The notes below the pieces were generated by a model. The model saw only the letters and a list, made by a program, of their open reading frames with translations, searched no databases and was not told the origin of the DNA. Position numbers and translations under genes: made by a program. Source: Micrococcales bacterium 31B (GTDB lineage: Bacteria; Actinomycetota; Actinomycetes; Actinomycetales; Dermabacteraceae). Taken from it: 64,000 bases of DNA. Positions 16,511 to 26,427 of this stretch are shown one piece after another. The stretch covers positions 62,251 to 126,250 of the forward strand of contig JAFFTF010000006.1 in the NCBI GenBank assembly GCA_022803075.1, written 5' to 3'. Numbering within the stretch: position 1 is the stretch's first letter; each line of letters begins with the position of its first letter.

Positions 16511-18238
16511 GTGACTACTGCACCCACCGCGGCACCCGCCACGAGCGCGCCCGCACCCAGCGCGCCCGCACCCACCCCGGCCCCCGCCGACTATGTCAAA
16601 CCCACCCACGCGGGCCAGGCCATCGTCGACTCCCTGCTCCTGCACGGCGTCACGCGCGTCTTCGCCGTTCCCGGCGAAAGCTACCTCGCCGTCCTCGACG
16701 GCCTCTACGGCACCCCCATCGACACCGTCGTGATGCGCCAAGAAGGCGGCGCCGCCTATGCCGCCGAGGCGCACGGCAAGTTCACGGGAGCCCCCGGCGT
16801 CGCCATGGTCACGCGCGGCCCCGGCGCCGCGAACGCCTTCGTCGCCCTGCACACCGCGTGGCAGGACGGTACGCCGCTCGTCCTGTTCGTGGGGCTGGTC
16901 CCCACCGCAGACCGGCTGCGCGAATCGTTCCAAGAGTTCGACCCCCACGCGTGGTTCGGAACCCAAACCAAACGGGTGATCGTGATCGACGAGGCCGCAC
17001 GCGCGTCCGAACTGGTCGCCGAAGCGTTCTTCGCCGCCGCCTCGGGCCGCCCCGGCCCCGTCGTCGTCGGACTGCCCGAAGACGTGCTCCGCGCCGAGTT
17101 CACCGGCCCCCTCGTCTCGCCCCTGCCCGTCGCCGAGGGCGCGGTCGGCGCCGACGAGCTCGAACGCATCGTCGCCGACCTGCGCACCGCCGAGCGGCCC
17201 CTGCTCTACGTGGGCGGCCAGCGCTGGAGCCCGGCGGCGTGCGAGGCCATCACACGGTTCGCGGAACGCAACGGAATACCCGTCGCCCAGGATTGGCACG
17301 CGTCAGATCGCGTGCCCTTCACGAGCCCCGTCAACACGGGCTCGCTCGGCTACGGCCGTTGCCCGGAGACCGCCGCCATGTTCGATGAGGCCGACGTCGT
17401 GGTCGCCATCGGGGCGCTGCCCACCGACGTCCCCACGGACGGTTACACGCTGCGCCAACGCCCCGACTCCATCACCCACCTCGTCAACATCGACACCACC
17501 CTGCGCGGCCGCTCGGGCGCCGTCACGACGCACTCCATCGCCACTCCGGTCGCCTTCGCACGCGCCGTCGAGGGCCTAAGCCTCGGCCGCGAGGTCGACT
17601 GGGATGCCTGGCGCCGCCGCGGGCACGACGCCCACCTCGCGTTCTCCACCATCGACGCGGAGGCGCTGCCGGCCACCGCCCCCGGCACCGCGCACATGAG
17701 CCTCGTGATGCGCAGCGTCATCGAGCGACTGCCGCGCGACGCCGTGTGCACCGTGGGCGCGGGCAACCACACCCTCTGGGGCCAGCAGTTTTTTCCCACC
17801 GAAGTGTTTCCATCGCAGCTCGGTACCCGCAACGGGTCGATGGGGTATTCGATCCCCGCGGCCGTCGCGGCGGGCCTCGCGAGCCCCGACCGGCTCATCG
17901 TCGCGGTCTGCGGAGACGGCGAACTGCTCATGAACGGCCAAGAGCTCGCCACCGCCGCCGAATACGGCGTGCCCCTCCTCGCGATCGTGATGGACAACGG
18001 CCAATTCGGCACCATTCGCGACCACCAGAACCGGCATTTTCCCGGCCGCGTCTCGGGCACGCAGATCGCCAACCCCGACTTCGCGGGGTTCGCGCGCGCG
18101 TTCGGTGGCCACGGAGAACTCGTCACGAGCGACGACCAGATCGAAGCCGCCGTGGCACGCAGCTTCGCAGCGATCGACAACGAGCGTAAGTTTGCGCTCA
18201 TTCACGTCAAGACCGACCAAGCCATCAACCTCCCCTGA
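16511..18238 (+). CDS. Thiamine-diphosphate-dependent enzyme (acetolactate synthase / 2-oxoacid decarboxylase-like)
   Basis: A 575-residue protein with the three-domain layout of the acetolactate synthase/benzoylformate decarboxylase family. The ThDP-activating Glu is at about residue 78 (VVMRQEGGAAYAAEA), and the cofactor motif GDGELLMNG followed by MDNGQFGTI lies near 480-510. The first 27 residues are a Pro/Ala-rich tail of no known role. The GTG at 16511 has AGGAGA upstream. It heads an operon with aldehyde dehydrogenase, PucR-like regulator and GlcD-like oxidase, which points to a 2-oxoacid decarboxylase making an aldehyde. A carboligase role remains possible. Confidence 0.8.
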   Translation: MTTAPTAAPATSAPAPSAPAPTPAPADYVKPTHAGQAIVDSLLLHGVTRVFAVPGESYLAVLDGLYGTPIDTVVMRQEGGAAYAAEAHGKFTGAPGVAMVTRGPGAANAFVALHTAWQDGTPLVLFVGLVPTADRLRESFQEFDPHAWFGTQTKRVIVIDEAARASELVAEAFFAAASGRPGPVVVGLPEDVLRAEFTGPLVSPLPVAEGAVGADELERIVADLRTAERPLLYVGGQRWSPAACEAITRFAERNGIPVAQDWHASDRVPFTSPVNTGSLGYGRCPETAAMFDEADVVVAIGALPTDVPTDGYTLRQRPDSITHLVNIDTTLRGRSGAVTTHSIATPVAFARAVEGLSLGREVDWDAWRRRGHDAHLAFSTIDAEALPATAPGTAHMSLVMRSVIERLPRDAVCTVGAGNHTLWGQQFFPTEVFPSQLGTRNGSMGYSIPAAVAAGLASPDRLIVAVCGDGELLMNGQELATAAEYGVPLLAIVMDNGQFGTIRDHQNRHFPGRVSGTQIANPDFAGFARAFGGHGELVTSDDQIEAAVARSFAAIDNERKFALIHVKTDQAINLP

Positions 18239-18298
18239 GAAACTTTCAAGGCACGCGCGAACCCGCGGCGCCCCACCGTCATCGTCGACAGGAGCATC

Positions 18299-19672
18299 AT
18301 GACCACCTATTGCGTCACCAACCCCGCCACCGGCGCGCTCGAAGCCGAGTACCCCACGGCCACCACCGAGCAGATCGACACCACCCTCGCGGCCGCGCAC
18401 GAGGCCTTCGGCACCCTCAAGGCCGCCACCCCCGCAGAACGCGCCGCCTGGCTGCACCGCGTGGCTGATCTGCACGCCGAGCGTCGCGAAGCCCTCGCCG
18501 CGATCATCACCCGCGAGATGGGCAAGCCCATCACGCAGGCGGGTTTCGAGGTCGACATCGTCGTCTCGATCTACCGCTACTACGCCGAGAACGGGCCCGC
18601 CTACCTCGCCGACGAGCCCATCGACGTGGTCGCGGGCGGCACGGCCGTCGTGCGCAAGGAGGCCCTCGGCGCACTGCTCGGTATCATGCCGTGGAACTTC
18701 CCTTACTACCAGGTGGCCCGCTTCGCCGCGCCGAACCTCATGCTCGGCAACTCGGTGGTGCTCAAGCCCGCGCCGCAATGCCCCGAATCGGCACTCGCCA
18801 TGCAGGCAATTTTTGCGGACGCCGGCCTGCCCGCTGGCGCCTACTCCACCGTTTTCGCCACCAACGAGCAGGTCGCCGACATCATCGCGGACCCCCGCGT
18901 GCAGGGCGTCTCGCTCACGGGTTCGGAGCGGGCGGGCACGGCAGTCGCCGAAATTGCGGGCCGCCACTTGAAGAAGGTCGTGCTCGAACTGGGCGGCTCC
19001 GACCCCTTCATCGTGCTCGACACCGAGAAACTCGATTCGATCATCAAGCGGGCGGTCATGGGTCGTCTCGCGAACGGCGGGCAGGCCTGCAACGCGGCCA
19101 AGCGGTTCATCGTGTTGGAGGACGCCTATGACGAGTTCGTCGAGAAGTTCACGGCGGCGCTCGCGGCCGTCAGCCCCGGTGACCCCACCGATCCGAAGAC
19201 GTTCCTTGGCCCCCTGTCCTCCCTCGCGGCCGCGCAAAACCTGCAGCAGCAACTCGACGCGGCCATCGCGGGCGGCGCGACCGTGGTGCTCGAGGGCGGT
19301 CAGCGCTCCGCCGACTCGGCGTTCTTCACCCCCGTCGTGCTCACCGAGGTGGCCCCCGATTCGCCGGTCTTTCACCAAGAGCTGTTCGGTCCCGTCGCGA
19401 TGATCTTCAAAGCGTCGAACGAAGACGAGGCGGTGCGCCTCGCGAACGACACGCCCTTCGGGCTCGGCGCCTCCGTGCACGGCAGCGATGCCGAGCGGGC
19501 CGAGGCCGTGGCGCTGCGCATCGACGCGGGCATGGTCTCCATCAACGAGTCGGGAGGGTCGGCCGCCGAGCTGCCCTTCGGCGGCGTGAAGCGCTCGGGG
19601 GTGGGCCGCGAACTGGGCCGCTACGGCATGGAGGAGTTCGTCAACCGCAAGCTCGTGCGCGTGCGCGGCTAG
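18299..19672 (+). CDS. NAD(P)-dependent aldehyde dehydrogenase, succinate-semialdehyde dehydrogenase-like
   Basis: A 457-residue aldehyde dehydrogenase. The general-base Glu lies in VLELGGSDPF, the catalytic Cys in NGGQACNAAKR, and the Rossmann PWNFPYYQ segment is typical of the short SSADH (GabD/Sad) branch. The C-terminal FGGVKRSGVGRELG motif is also present. An AGGAG precedes the ATG. It would oxidise the aldehyde released by the ThDP enzyme encoded 60 bp upstream. The stop codon shares one base with the GTG of the next gene. Confidence 0.9.
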   Translation: MTTYCVTNPATGALEAEYPTATTEQIDTTLAAAHEAFGTLKAATPAERAAWLHRVADLHAERREALAAIITREMGKPITQAGFEVDIVVSIYRYYAENGPAYLADEPIDVVAGGTAVVRKEALGALLGIMPWNFPYYQVARFAAPNLMLGNSVVLKPAPQCPESALAMQAIFADAGLPAGAYSTVFATNEQVADIIADPRVQGVSLTGSERAGTAVAEIAGRHLKKVVLELGGSDPFIVLDTEKLDSIIKRAVMGRLANGGQACNAAKRFIVLEDAYDEFVEKFTAALAAVSPGDPTDPKTFLGPLSSLAAAQNLQQQLDAAIAGGATVVLEGGQRSADSAFFTPVVLTEVAPDSPVFHQELFGPVAMIFKASNEDEAVRLANDTPFGLGASVHGSDAERAEAVALRIDAGMVSINESGGSAAELPFGGVKRSGVGRELGRYGMEEFVNRKLVRVRG

Positions 19673-20817
19673 TGGCGGGTCAGGGCGCGGCCGCCGACTC
19701 CCGCTGGGACCACCTGCTGGAGCGGCTCGACGGCCGCATCGACCACATGGCGCAGGTGTTCCTCAACCAAGTCGGCGACCTGCCCGACTACCGCGACGGC
19801 CGCGTTGCGGAGGCTGATCTGCGCCGCACGGCGACCGGCACCTTCACGATGCTGGTCGAGGCGCTGCGCTCGGGCGGCCAGGACGCCGAGGACCACCTGT
19901 TGGCCGCCGCCACCGACCTGGGCCCGCGTCGCGCGCGGGCGGGGATTCCCCTCGACTCCCTGCTCAGCGCCGTGCGGCTCGACTTCACCATCGCGTGGGC
20001 CGAACTCATGGACCTCGCGGGCACCCGCGACGCGGCCGTGCTCGCCCAGCACGCCCTCGACGTGTGGCACGTCGTCGACCGCTACACGCAGCGACTGCAC
20101 GAGCATTACCTCGAGGAACGCGTGCAGATGGCGCAGGAGGAGTCGGGCGCGCGGCACGAGTTCGTCGCGCGACTGTTTGCCCCCGAGCCCCTCTCGGCCG
20201 CTGACCTCGCTCGCATCGGCACGGCCCTCGCCCTCAACCCCACGGCAACGCTGCAGGTCGCGGCGGGTACTGGCGCCACGGCCACGACGCTGCGGGCCCT
20301 GGTAACCCGGGCCCGGAGGCGTCCACCCGTCGATCTATACGAGGCGGCGGGCCACGTGTATGTGCTCGGGCGCGACCTCGGCCCCCACGTGAACGGCGTG
20401 GCGTGCGGGCTCGTGCGCGACGTGCCGGGCCTCGCGGGAGTGCGCCCCGCCGCGGCGCTCGCGGCGGCCCTCGCCCGCGTTGCCACGGAGCGCGACACCG
20501 CCCCGCTCGACGTCACCACCGCATGGCACCTGCTCGCGCGCGCCGAACTCACCCGGGCCGGGCTCGACCTCGGCGCATACCTCGACCGTGCCCTCGCCGC
20601 CTGCCGCGAGCCCGAGCGTGAGCGACTCGTCGAAACGGCGCGCACCTACCTCGCGACCGGGTCGGTGAGCGACACCGCCGCCACCCTGTTTTGCCACCGC
20701 AATACCATCCTGAACCGCATGGCCCGCTTCACCCAACTGACGGGCCTCGACCTGACCGTTCCCGCGCAGGCGGCCCGCGTGCACGTCGCGTGGTCCCCGC
20801 GAACCCCATCCCCCTAG
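19672..20817 (+). CDS. PucR/CdaR-type transcriptional regulator
   Basis: A 381-residue protein ending in the CdaR/PucR helix-turn-helix: LVETARTYLATGSVSDTAAT then CHRNTILNRMARFTQLTG, about residues 320-365. The N-terminal part is helical and resembles the RsbR-like lead region found in actinobacterial members. These proteins sense small metabolites and control nearby catabolic genes. Its GTG overlaps the preceding TAG by one base (TAGTG), so it is translated with the enzymes it probably controls. The palindrome at 16336-16360 is a plausible binding site. Confidence 0.85.
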   Translation: MAGQGAAADSRWDHLLERLDGRIDHMAQVFLNQVGDLPDYRDGRVAEADLRRTATGTFTMLVEALRSGGQDAEDHLLAAATDLGPRRARAGIPLDSLLSAVRLDFTIAWAELMDLAGTRDAAVLAQHALDVWHVVDRYTQRLHEHYLEERVQMAQEESGARHEFVARLFAPEPLSAADLARIGTALALNPTATLQVAAGTGATATTLRALVTRARRRPPVDLYEAAGHVYVLGRDLGPHVNGVACGLVRDVPGLAGVRPAAALAAALARVATERDTAPLDVTTAWHLLARAELTRAGLDLGAYLDRALAACREPERERLVETARTYLATGSVSDTAATLFCHRNTILNRMARFTQLTGLDLTVPAQAARVHVAWSPRTPSP

Positions 20818-20824
20818 GAGCATC

Positions 20825-22213
20825 GTGACCGCCACCGAAACCGTTGATCTCGCCCTCGCCAGCCACCTGCGCGACGGGCAGATCAGCCGCGACCCGCAAA
20901 CTCTCGCCGACTACGCCCACGACCTCGGCCCCAACCTCGCGCCCGCGACACCCCTAGCGGTCGTGTTCGCCGAATCGGCCGCCGACGTGCAGTCCGTCGT
21001 GCGCACGTGCGCCGAGCGTGGCGTGCGCATCGTCGCACGTGGCGCGGGCACGGGCCTCTCCGGTGGCGCCCACGCGATCGACAACTGCATCGTGCTCTCG
21101 CTCGAACGCATGACGCGCATCCTCGACGTGCGCCCCGACGACGAGGTGGCCGTGGTTGAACCCGGAGTCATCAACGGCGACCTTAACGCCGCCGTGGCCG
21201 AGCACGGTCTCATGTACGCCCCCGACCCCGCCAGCTACACGTTCGCCACCGTCGGCGGCAATATCGGCACCAACGCGGGCGGGTTGCGCTGCGCGAAGTA
21301 CGGCGTCACGCGCGAATCGATTCTCGGCCTCGACGTGGTGCTCGCCGACGGCACGCTCGTCACCGTGGGGCGCAGCACGTTCAAGGGCGTCGCGGGGTAC
21401 GACCTCACGGGTCTGCTGGTGGGCTCCGAGGGCACCCTCGGCATCGTCGTCTCGGCGACCGTGCGGCTGCGCTACCTGCCCGTCGACGTGCAGACCATCG
21501 CCGCATTCTTCGACGATTTCTCCGACGCCGCGGCGGCCGTCGTGGAGGTGGGTCGCGCGCGCGTGCAGCCCTCCATCATGGAACTCATGGACGGCCGCTC
21601 GATGGCCGACGCCGACCGCCTGAACGGCACGAACCTCGCCGAACGCGGCAACGCCATGCTGCTGATCCAAACCGACGGGTACGGCGCGCGCGCCGAGGCC
21701 GAGGTGATCCGCGGCGTGCTGGCGGCCACCCCGGGCCGCGTCTTCGACGACCAGGCCGAGGCCGAGCGGCTCGTGTTCCTGCGCCGCAATAGCCGAGGCA
21801 TCGGCCAAGACAGCCCCCTGCGCGTGGGCGAAGACATTGCAGTGCCCAAGTCGAAGCTCGTGGACTGCGTGCGCGAGCTGCGTCGCATCGCCGAGGAGCA
21901 CGACGTACTGCTCAAGGTGGTCTCGCACGCGGGAGACGGCAACCTGCACCCCGAGTTCTCGGTCGACGAGACCCAACTCACGGAGGGCACGCCCGCCTAC
22001 GACGCGGCGCTCGCGCGGTTGAACGCCGCCCTCGACGCCTCCATCGACGTGGGCCTCGCCCTCGGCGGAACCATCACGGGCGAGCACGGCATCGGCTCGT
22101 TCAAACTTCGGTGGCTGCCGCGCGAGCAGTCGCAGCGCGTGCATGACCTGCAGCAGGGCATCAAGGACGTGTTCGACCCCCAGGGCCTACTGAACCCGGG
22201 CAAGTCGTTCTAG
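20825..22213 (+). CDS. FAD-binding oxidase of the GlcD / D-2-hydroxyacid dehydrogenase family
   Basis: A 462-residue flavoprotein of the PCMH/VAO fold. The FAD-binding part includes ARGAGTGLSGGAHA, VEPGVIN and GGNIGTNAGGLRCAKYG. The C-terminal FAD-linked oxidase domain has HAGDGNLHPEFS and the closing GEHGIGSFK. Relatives oxidise glycolate, D-lactate or D-2-hydroxyglutarate. The GTG start follows CTAGGAG. As the last gene after decarboxylase, aldehyde dehydrogenase and regulator, it probably makes the 2-oxo acid that the ThDP enzyme uses. A paralog lies at 42764-44146. Confidence 0.88.
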   Translation: MTATETVDLALASHLRDGQISRDPQTLADYAHDLGPNLAPATPLAVVFAESAADVQSVVRTCAERGVRIVARGAGTGLSGGAHAIDNCIVLSLERMTRILDVRPDDEVAVVEPGVINGDLNAAVAEHGLMYAPDPASYTFATVGGNIGTNAGGLRCAKYGVTRESILGLDVVLADGTLVTVGRSTFKGVAGYDLTGLLVGSEGTLGIVVSATVRLRYLPVDVQTIAAFFDDFSDAAAAVVEVGRARVQPSIMELMDGRSMADADRLNGTNLAERGNAMLLIQTDGYGARAEAEVIRGVLAATPGRVFDDQAEAERLVFLRRNSRGIGQDSPLRVGEDIAVPKSKLVDCVRELRRIAEEHDVLLKVVSHAGDGNLHPEFSVDETQLTEGTPAYDAALARLNAALDASIDVGLALGGTITGEHGIGSFKLRWLPREQSQRVHDLQQGIKDVFDPQGLLNPGKSF

Positions 22214-22530
22214 CGGTCCTTGATTTCGATCTCCACGAATGCGATCTCCGCGCTCGTATCGTTCGCAACATTGTGTTCCACCCCCGCCGCGCGGGTGTAC
22301 GAAGCCCCCGGCGTGAGCGGGTTTGGCGCCGGGGCCGCTCCCCGCGTCTCGACCGTGAGCGTGCCGTGCGTCAGGGGCACGACCACGTAGTCGAGCGCGT
22401 GCGTGTGCCAGCCGGTCTCGGTGCCGGGCGCGAACCGCCATTCGGTCACGAGCACGCGATCGGTGTCGAGCTGCACGGTGGCCTGGGCGGACGCCCGCGG
22501 GGCCGGGCGGGTCGGGTTGCTTGCGTTCAC
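22210..22530 (-). CDS. Small cupin-domain protein
   Basis: A 106-residue single cupin. The metal-binding motif 1 reads GTETGWHTHALDYVVVPLTHG, and motif 2 is degenerate around GVEHNVAND. The GTG at 22530 has GAGGAG upstream. The stop codon overlaps the stop of the convergent GlcD-like gene. Such proteins bind a metal and a small ligand, but the function here cannot be named. Confidence 0.78.
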   Translation of the reverse strand: MNASNPTRPAPRASAQATVQLDTDRVLVTEWRFAPGTETGWHTHALDYVVVPLTHGTLTVETRGAAPAPNPLTPGASYTRAAGVEHNVANDTSAEIAFVEIEIKDR

Positions 22531-22549
22531 GCTGCTCCTCGGGTGGGGC

Positions 22550-22601
22550 CGGACGCCACGGGGGCTGGCCGGGCGCGCCAGCCCAGCCCCCGGGGCGTCC
22601 G
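22550..22601 (-). terminator. GGACGC-core hairpin after mshA
   Basis: CGGACGCC-ACGGGGGCTGG pairs with CCAGCC-CAGCCCCCGGGG and GCGTCCG, giving a long GC-rich stem between mshA and the cupin gene. An A-run follows on the plus strand, so it could also act for plus-strand transcripts coming from the GlcD-like gene. Confidence 0.65.
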
Positions 22602-22607
22602 AAAAAA

Positions 22608-23876
22608 TTACTGAATGTCGACCAGGTGGGCCGCGCGGGCCAGGCGATACGCCGCGAGCGTGTTCTCGGCCGAGGCGGCCCACGAGAACTCGCGGGCCCG
22701 CTCGACGGCGCCCCGCGAGAGGGCCGCGAGCCGCGATTCGTCGGCGATCAAGTGGGCGAGGGCGGCGCTCCAGGTGCGGGGGTCGTGCCCGTCGATCAGC
22801 ACTCCTGACTCGCCGTCGCGAATCAGCCGCGCGAGACCGCCCACGCGGGCCGCCGCGACGGGAGCCCCGCACGCCATAGCCTCGAGCGCGACGAGGCCGA
22901 AGGATTCGTTGTGCGAGGGCACCGCAACTACGGTGGCGGCGCGGAACCACTGGGCGAGCGTGGCGCGGTCAACGGGCGGGTGAAACCGCGTGAGGTCGGC
23001 GATGCCTAGTTCGCCCGCGAGGTCGATGAGCCCGGTGGGGCTCGCGAGGCCCGTACCCGAGGGCCCGCCAAGCACCGCCACCACGAGCTTGGAGCGCAGC
23101 GAGGGGTCGCGATGCAGCATGTCCTCGGCGGCCCGCAGCAGCACGTCGGGGGCCTTGAGCGGCTGGATGCGACCGACGAACAGCAGCACGACGGCGTCCG
23201 AGGGCAGGCCCAGCGCGCGGCGCGCCTCGGCCCGCGAACCCGGTGTGAACGCGTCGAGATCGACGCCCGGGGCGACCACCGAAATCTCGGCGGGGTCGGC
23301 CCCGTAGAGGTCGATCAACTCGTCGCGTTCGGTGTCGGTGTTGGCGATCAGGCGGTTGGCGATGGCCACGACCTGTTCTTCGCCGATGATGCGACCCACC
23401 GGCTCGGGGGTGTCGCCCGGAGCTAGGTTGAGGTTTTTCACCTTGGCCATCGTGTGCATCATGTGCACGAGCGGTACGTTCCAGCGGTCGGCGACGAGCC
23501 AGCCCACCTGCCCGCTCAGCCAGTAGTGCGAATGCACGAGGTCGTAGAAGCCCTCGCTGCGGCGGGCCTCGGCCATCATGACCCCCGCCGTCATGGCGCA
23601 CAGCTGACCCGGCAACTCTTCCTTCGTGAGCGACTCGAACGGCCCGGCGGTGATGTAGTTGACCCGCACCCCGGGGGCGGCCTCGACCTGCGGCGGCTGC
23701 CTGGACGTCGTGGCGCGCGTGAAGATGTCGACCTCGATGCCGCGCTCGGCCATTTGCCGCGCGAGCTCGTCGACATACACGTTCATGCCGCCCGCGTCGC
23801 CCGTGCCGGGCTGTTCGAGTGGCGATGTGTGCACCGAGATCATGGCGACTCGGCGCGGGGTCCACACCTCATTCAC
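22608..23876 (-). CDS. mshA: D-inositol-3-phosphate glycosyltransferase, mycothiol biosynthesis
   Basis: A 422-residue GT-B glycosyltransferase that joins UDP-GlcNAc and inositol-3-phosphate, the first step of mycothiol. The N-terminus reads [20 protein letters not shown], the MshA hallmark with the GMN loop. Also visible are [21 protein letters not shown], and the GT4 donor motif [17 protein letters not shown]. The GTG start at 23876 overlaps the upstream aminotransferase stop (GTGA). Mycothiol is limited to actinobacteria, so this gene supports the taxonomic call. Confidence 0.93.
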   Translation of the reverse strand: MNEVWTPRRVAMISVHTSPLEQPGTGDAGGMNVYVDELARQMAERGIEVDIFTRATTSRQPPQVEAAPGVRVNYITAGPFESLTKEELPGQLCAMTAGVMMAEARRSEGFYDLVHSHYWLSGQVGWLVADRWNVPLVHMMHTMAKVKNLNLAPGDTPEPVGRIIGEEQVVAIANRLIANTDTERDELIDLYGADPAEISVVAPGVDLDAFTPGSRAEARRALGLPSDAVVLLFVGRIQPLKAPDVLLRAAEDMLHRDPSLRSKLVVAVLGGPSGTGLASPTGLIDLAGELGIADLTRFHPPVDRATLAQWFRAATVVAVPSHNESFGLVALEAMACGAPVAAARVGGLARLIRDGESGVLIDGHDPRTWSAALAHLIADESRLAALSRGAVERAREFSWAASAENTLAAYRLARAAHLVDIQ

Positions 23877-25198
23877 AGCGATGCATCGACCTCGTCGAGT
23901 GCCGCATCGATCACGGCCAACACCTCGCGCAATTGCTCGGCGGTGGCGATCAACGGGGGCGCGATGTGAATGCGGTTGGCGGCGACCATGGGCCACACCC
24001 CGCCCGCCTTCATGCGACCCATGAGGGCGGTGGTGACCTCGTTGGCTCCCACGCCGTACGGCAGCAGCGGCTCGCGCGTCGCCTGGTCTTTGACCAGTTC
24101 AAGGGCCCAAAAGTGGCCCACACCGCGCACGTTGCCCACGCACTTGTGCTTCTCTGCGATGGCCTTCAGGCCGGGTTCGAGCACGTCGCGTGCGTTACTC
24201 TGCACGTTTTCGAAGATCTTTTCGTCCTCATAAGCGCGCAGGGTGGCCACGCCCGCGGCGCACGCGAGGGGGTGCCCCGAGTAGGTGAGGCCGCCGGGGT
24301 AGGGGCGTTCGGCGAAGGTCTGGTAGATCTCCTCCGAGATGATGACGCCGCCGAGCGGCACGTAGCCGCCGTTGACCCCCTTGGCGAAGGTCGTGAGGTC
24401 GGGGTTCATGTCGTAGAGCTGGTGCGCGAACCACGCGCCGGTGCGGCCGAAGCCCACCATCACTTCGTCGGCGATCAGCACGATGCCGTACTTGTCGCAC
24501 AGCGCGCGCAGGCCCGAGAGGTAGCCCGGCGGCGGGGGAGCGATGGCGGCGGACCCCACGACGGGCTCCTGAATGATGGCCGCGATGCTGGCGGCGCCCT
24601 CACACACGATGGTGGCCTCGAGCACGCGCAGGACGTTCTCGGTCTCCTCGGCCTCGGTCGCCGAGCCGAACACGGAGCGGTAGGCGTTGGGGCCGTGGAA
24701 GTGCATGATGTCGGTCGCCGAGACGCCCTGGCCCCAGCGGCGGGCCTCGCCCGTGAGCGCGATGCCGTTGCCGCTGCCGCCGTGATACGAACGGTACGAG
24801 GCGAGCACTTTGCTGCGCCCCGTGTGCAGCCGCGCCATGCGGATGGCATTCTCGACGGCCTCATTGCCGCCGTTCGTAAAGAACACCTGCTTGGCCTTGC
24901 CGCCCGCGCGCTCAACCACCATGCGCGCGAGCTCGCCACGCTTATCGTTGGCGAACGCGGGGTTCACGGTGGTGATGATCGCTGCCTGTTCTTGAATGGC
25001 CTTGACCACCGCGGGGTGCTGGTGACCGAGGTTGACGTTGACTAACTGTGAGCCGATGTCGAAGTACTTCGTGTCGGCGTCGTCCCAGATGAAGCACCCC
25101 TCGGCGCGCGTAATCGGGGTCGGATTGATCTTGGCCTGCGCGGACCACGAGTGAAAAACGAAGGAGCGGTCGTCACTGCGAACTTGATTGTCAGTCAT
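23873..25198 (-). CDS. Class III pyridoxal-phosphate aminotransferase
   Basis: A 441-residue fold-type I aminotransferase of the omega-amino acid/taurine-pyruvate branch. The cofactor-phosphate region [18 protein letters not shown], the [10 protein letters not shown] segment, [14 protein letters not shown] and the Schiff-base Lys in [16 protein letters not shown] are all visible. Substrates in this branch include taurine, beta-alanine and other omega-amines with pyruvate as acceptor. It precedes mshA in one unit with a 4-bp overlap, but no link to mycothiol is known, so the pairing is probably incidental. Confidence 0.88.
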   Translation of the reverse strand: MTDNQVRSDDRSFVFHSWSAQAKINPTPITRAEGCFIWDDADTKYFDIGSQLVNVNLGHQHPAVVKAIQEQAAIITTVNPAFANDKRGELARMVVERAGGKAKQVFFTNGGNEAVENAIRMARLHTGRSKVLASYRSYHGGSGNGIALTGEARRWGQGVSATDIMHFHGPNAYRSVFGSATEAEETENVLRVLEATIVCEGAASIAAIIQEPVVGSAAIAPPPPGYLSGLRALCDKYGIVLIADEVMVGFGRTGAWFAHQLYDMNPDLTTFAKGVNGGYVPLGGVIISEEIYQTFAERPYPGGLTYSGHPLACAAGVATLRAYEDEKIFENVQSNARDVLEPGLKAIAEKHKCVGNVRGVGHFWALELVKDQATREPLLPYGVGANEVTTALMGRMKAGGVWPMVAANRIHIAPPLIATAEQLREVLAVIDAALDEVDASL

Positions 25199-25284
25199 GC
25201 AGTCAGTTTAGGCGTGCGCTACCTCCGCGTACCCTGGATGCTGACATTTTGACGAGCGAGGCCCGGTAGGGCGGGAGGTGCGCG

Positions 25285-26067
25285 GTGGCGACACCCAGGG
25301 CGGTCAAACCCGTCGGTTATGTGACGCGCGGTACGACCGGAATCAATCGTCTGCGCCGCATCGACCGCTGGATGCTCGGCCCCGGCTTCGCCGCATGGGG
25401 GCGCGCCGAGCGCCCGTTCGTGGTGGACCTCGGCTTCGGTGCGCACGGCGGTACGAGCCTCGAAATGTTTACGCGTCTCTCGCGGGTGCGGCCCGATGTC
25501 GAGGTGCTTGGCCTCGAGATCGAGCCGAGCCGCGTGGCCCGCGCCCGCGCGGTGGAGCGGCCCGGCCTCCGTTTCGCGCTGGGGGGTTTCGAGGTGCCGG
25601 CCGCGCGTAGGCCGCATGTGATTCGGGCGCTCAACGTGCTGCGGCAGTACGAGCGGGCCGAGGTGGAGGCCGCGTGGGCGCAGATGTGTGCGCGGCTCGC
25701 GCCGGGCGGTTACCTGATCGACGGCACCTGCGACGAGATCGGCCGCCGCGCCGTGTGGTTAGAGGTGCGTGACGGCGCGCCCGTGACCCTGACCATTTCG
25801 TATCGGTTTTCCGCGTGCGAGCGGCCCAGCGATGTCGCCGATCGACTGCCCAAGTACCTGATTCACGAGAACCAGCCGGGCTTTCCCATACACGAGTACC
25901 TCTCGGCCCTGGACGCCGCGTGGGCTCATTCGGCGCCCCTCGCCTCCTTTGGGGCGCGACAGCGGTTTCTCGCGATGTGCCGTGAGGTGCGGACGCAGGG
26001 GTGGCCCGTGCTGCAGGGCCCGGCCCGTTGGCGGCTGGGCGAGATCAGTATTGCGTGGCCGGTTTGA
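25285..26067 (+). CDS. Class I SAM-dependent methyltransferase-like protein
   Basis: A 260-residue protein with a Rossmann methyltransferase start: FVVDLGFGAHGGTSLEMF is motif I, followed by VLGLEIEPSRVARA as the acidic second strand. The conserved core resembles a small family of uncharacterised actinobacterial methyltransferases. The GTG is preceded by GGGAGG. The C-terminal half has no clear motif. The substrate is unknown. It stands alone on the plus strand after the divergent aminotransferase gene. Confidence 0.7.
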   Translation: MATPRAVKPVGYVTRGTTGINRLRRIDRWMLGPGFAAWGRAERPFVVDLGFGAHGGTSLEMFTRLSRVRPDVEVLGLEIEPSRVARARAVERPGLRFALGGFEVPAARRPHVIRALNVLRQYERAEVEAAWAQMCARLAPGGYLIDGTCDEIGRRAVWLEVRDGAPVTLTISYRFSACERPSDVADRLPKYLIHENQPGFPIHEYLSALDAAWAHSAPLASFGARQRFLAMCREVRTQGWPVLQGPARWRLGEISIAWPV

Positions 26068-26085
26068 GTGGACGGCTCGCGAGCG

Positions 26086-26361
26086 CTAGTTCGCAAGTAC
26101 CCAGATGTACGCGGTCATGGCGGCCGCGAGGACCGTGGCGATGGCCCCGTTCCATACGGCAAACTTCGCGAGGGTGAGCGAGTGCCGGTCTGCCTGGCGC
26201 AGCGCCGTGAGCGACACGATCAGCCCCGCGAGTGCGAGAAACAGATTCAGCCCGGGGGCCAAGATGGCGAAGAACGCGAGGAGCCCGAGCACGGCTCCGA
26301 CGATGGCGGTGCGCTGGCCGGGCGGGTGCTTGGGCGGGTACGAGGGTGGGTTTGTGCTCAC
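26086..26361 (-). CDS. Small two-segment membrane protein, DUF4190-like
   Basis: A 91-residue protein with a Pro-rich cytoplasmic start and two hydrophobic stretches (about residues 20-47 and 64-88). The first reads AIVGAVLGLLAFFAI. This is the layout of DUF4190-type proteins. The GTG at 26361 gives a sensible N-terminus; there is no strong ribosome-binding site. Function is not known. It lies between two plus-strand genes. Confidence 0.6.
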   Translation of the reverse strand: MSTNPPSYPPKHPPGQRTAIVGAVLGLLAFFAILAPGLNLFLALAGLIVSLTALRQADRHSLTLAKFAVWNGAIATVLAAAMTAYIWVLAN

Positions 26362-26427
26362 CGCTTCAGGGTACGGGAGCGGTGAGACGCGTCGCCGCGC
26401 GCCCCGCCGGGTTGACAGACTGGGCGC

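Noticed and set aside
17576-19480. Open frame of 634 codons on the minus strand across the ThDP-enzyme and aldehyde dehydrogenase genes
   Set aside because: It is a high-GC antisense shadow: no recognisable domain, and the plus strand carries two well-conserved enzymes.
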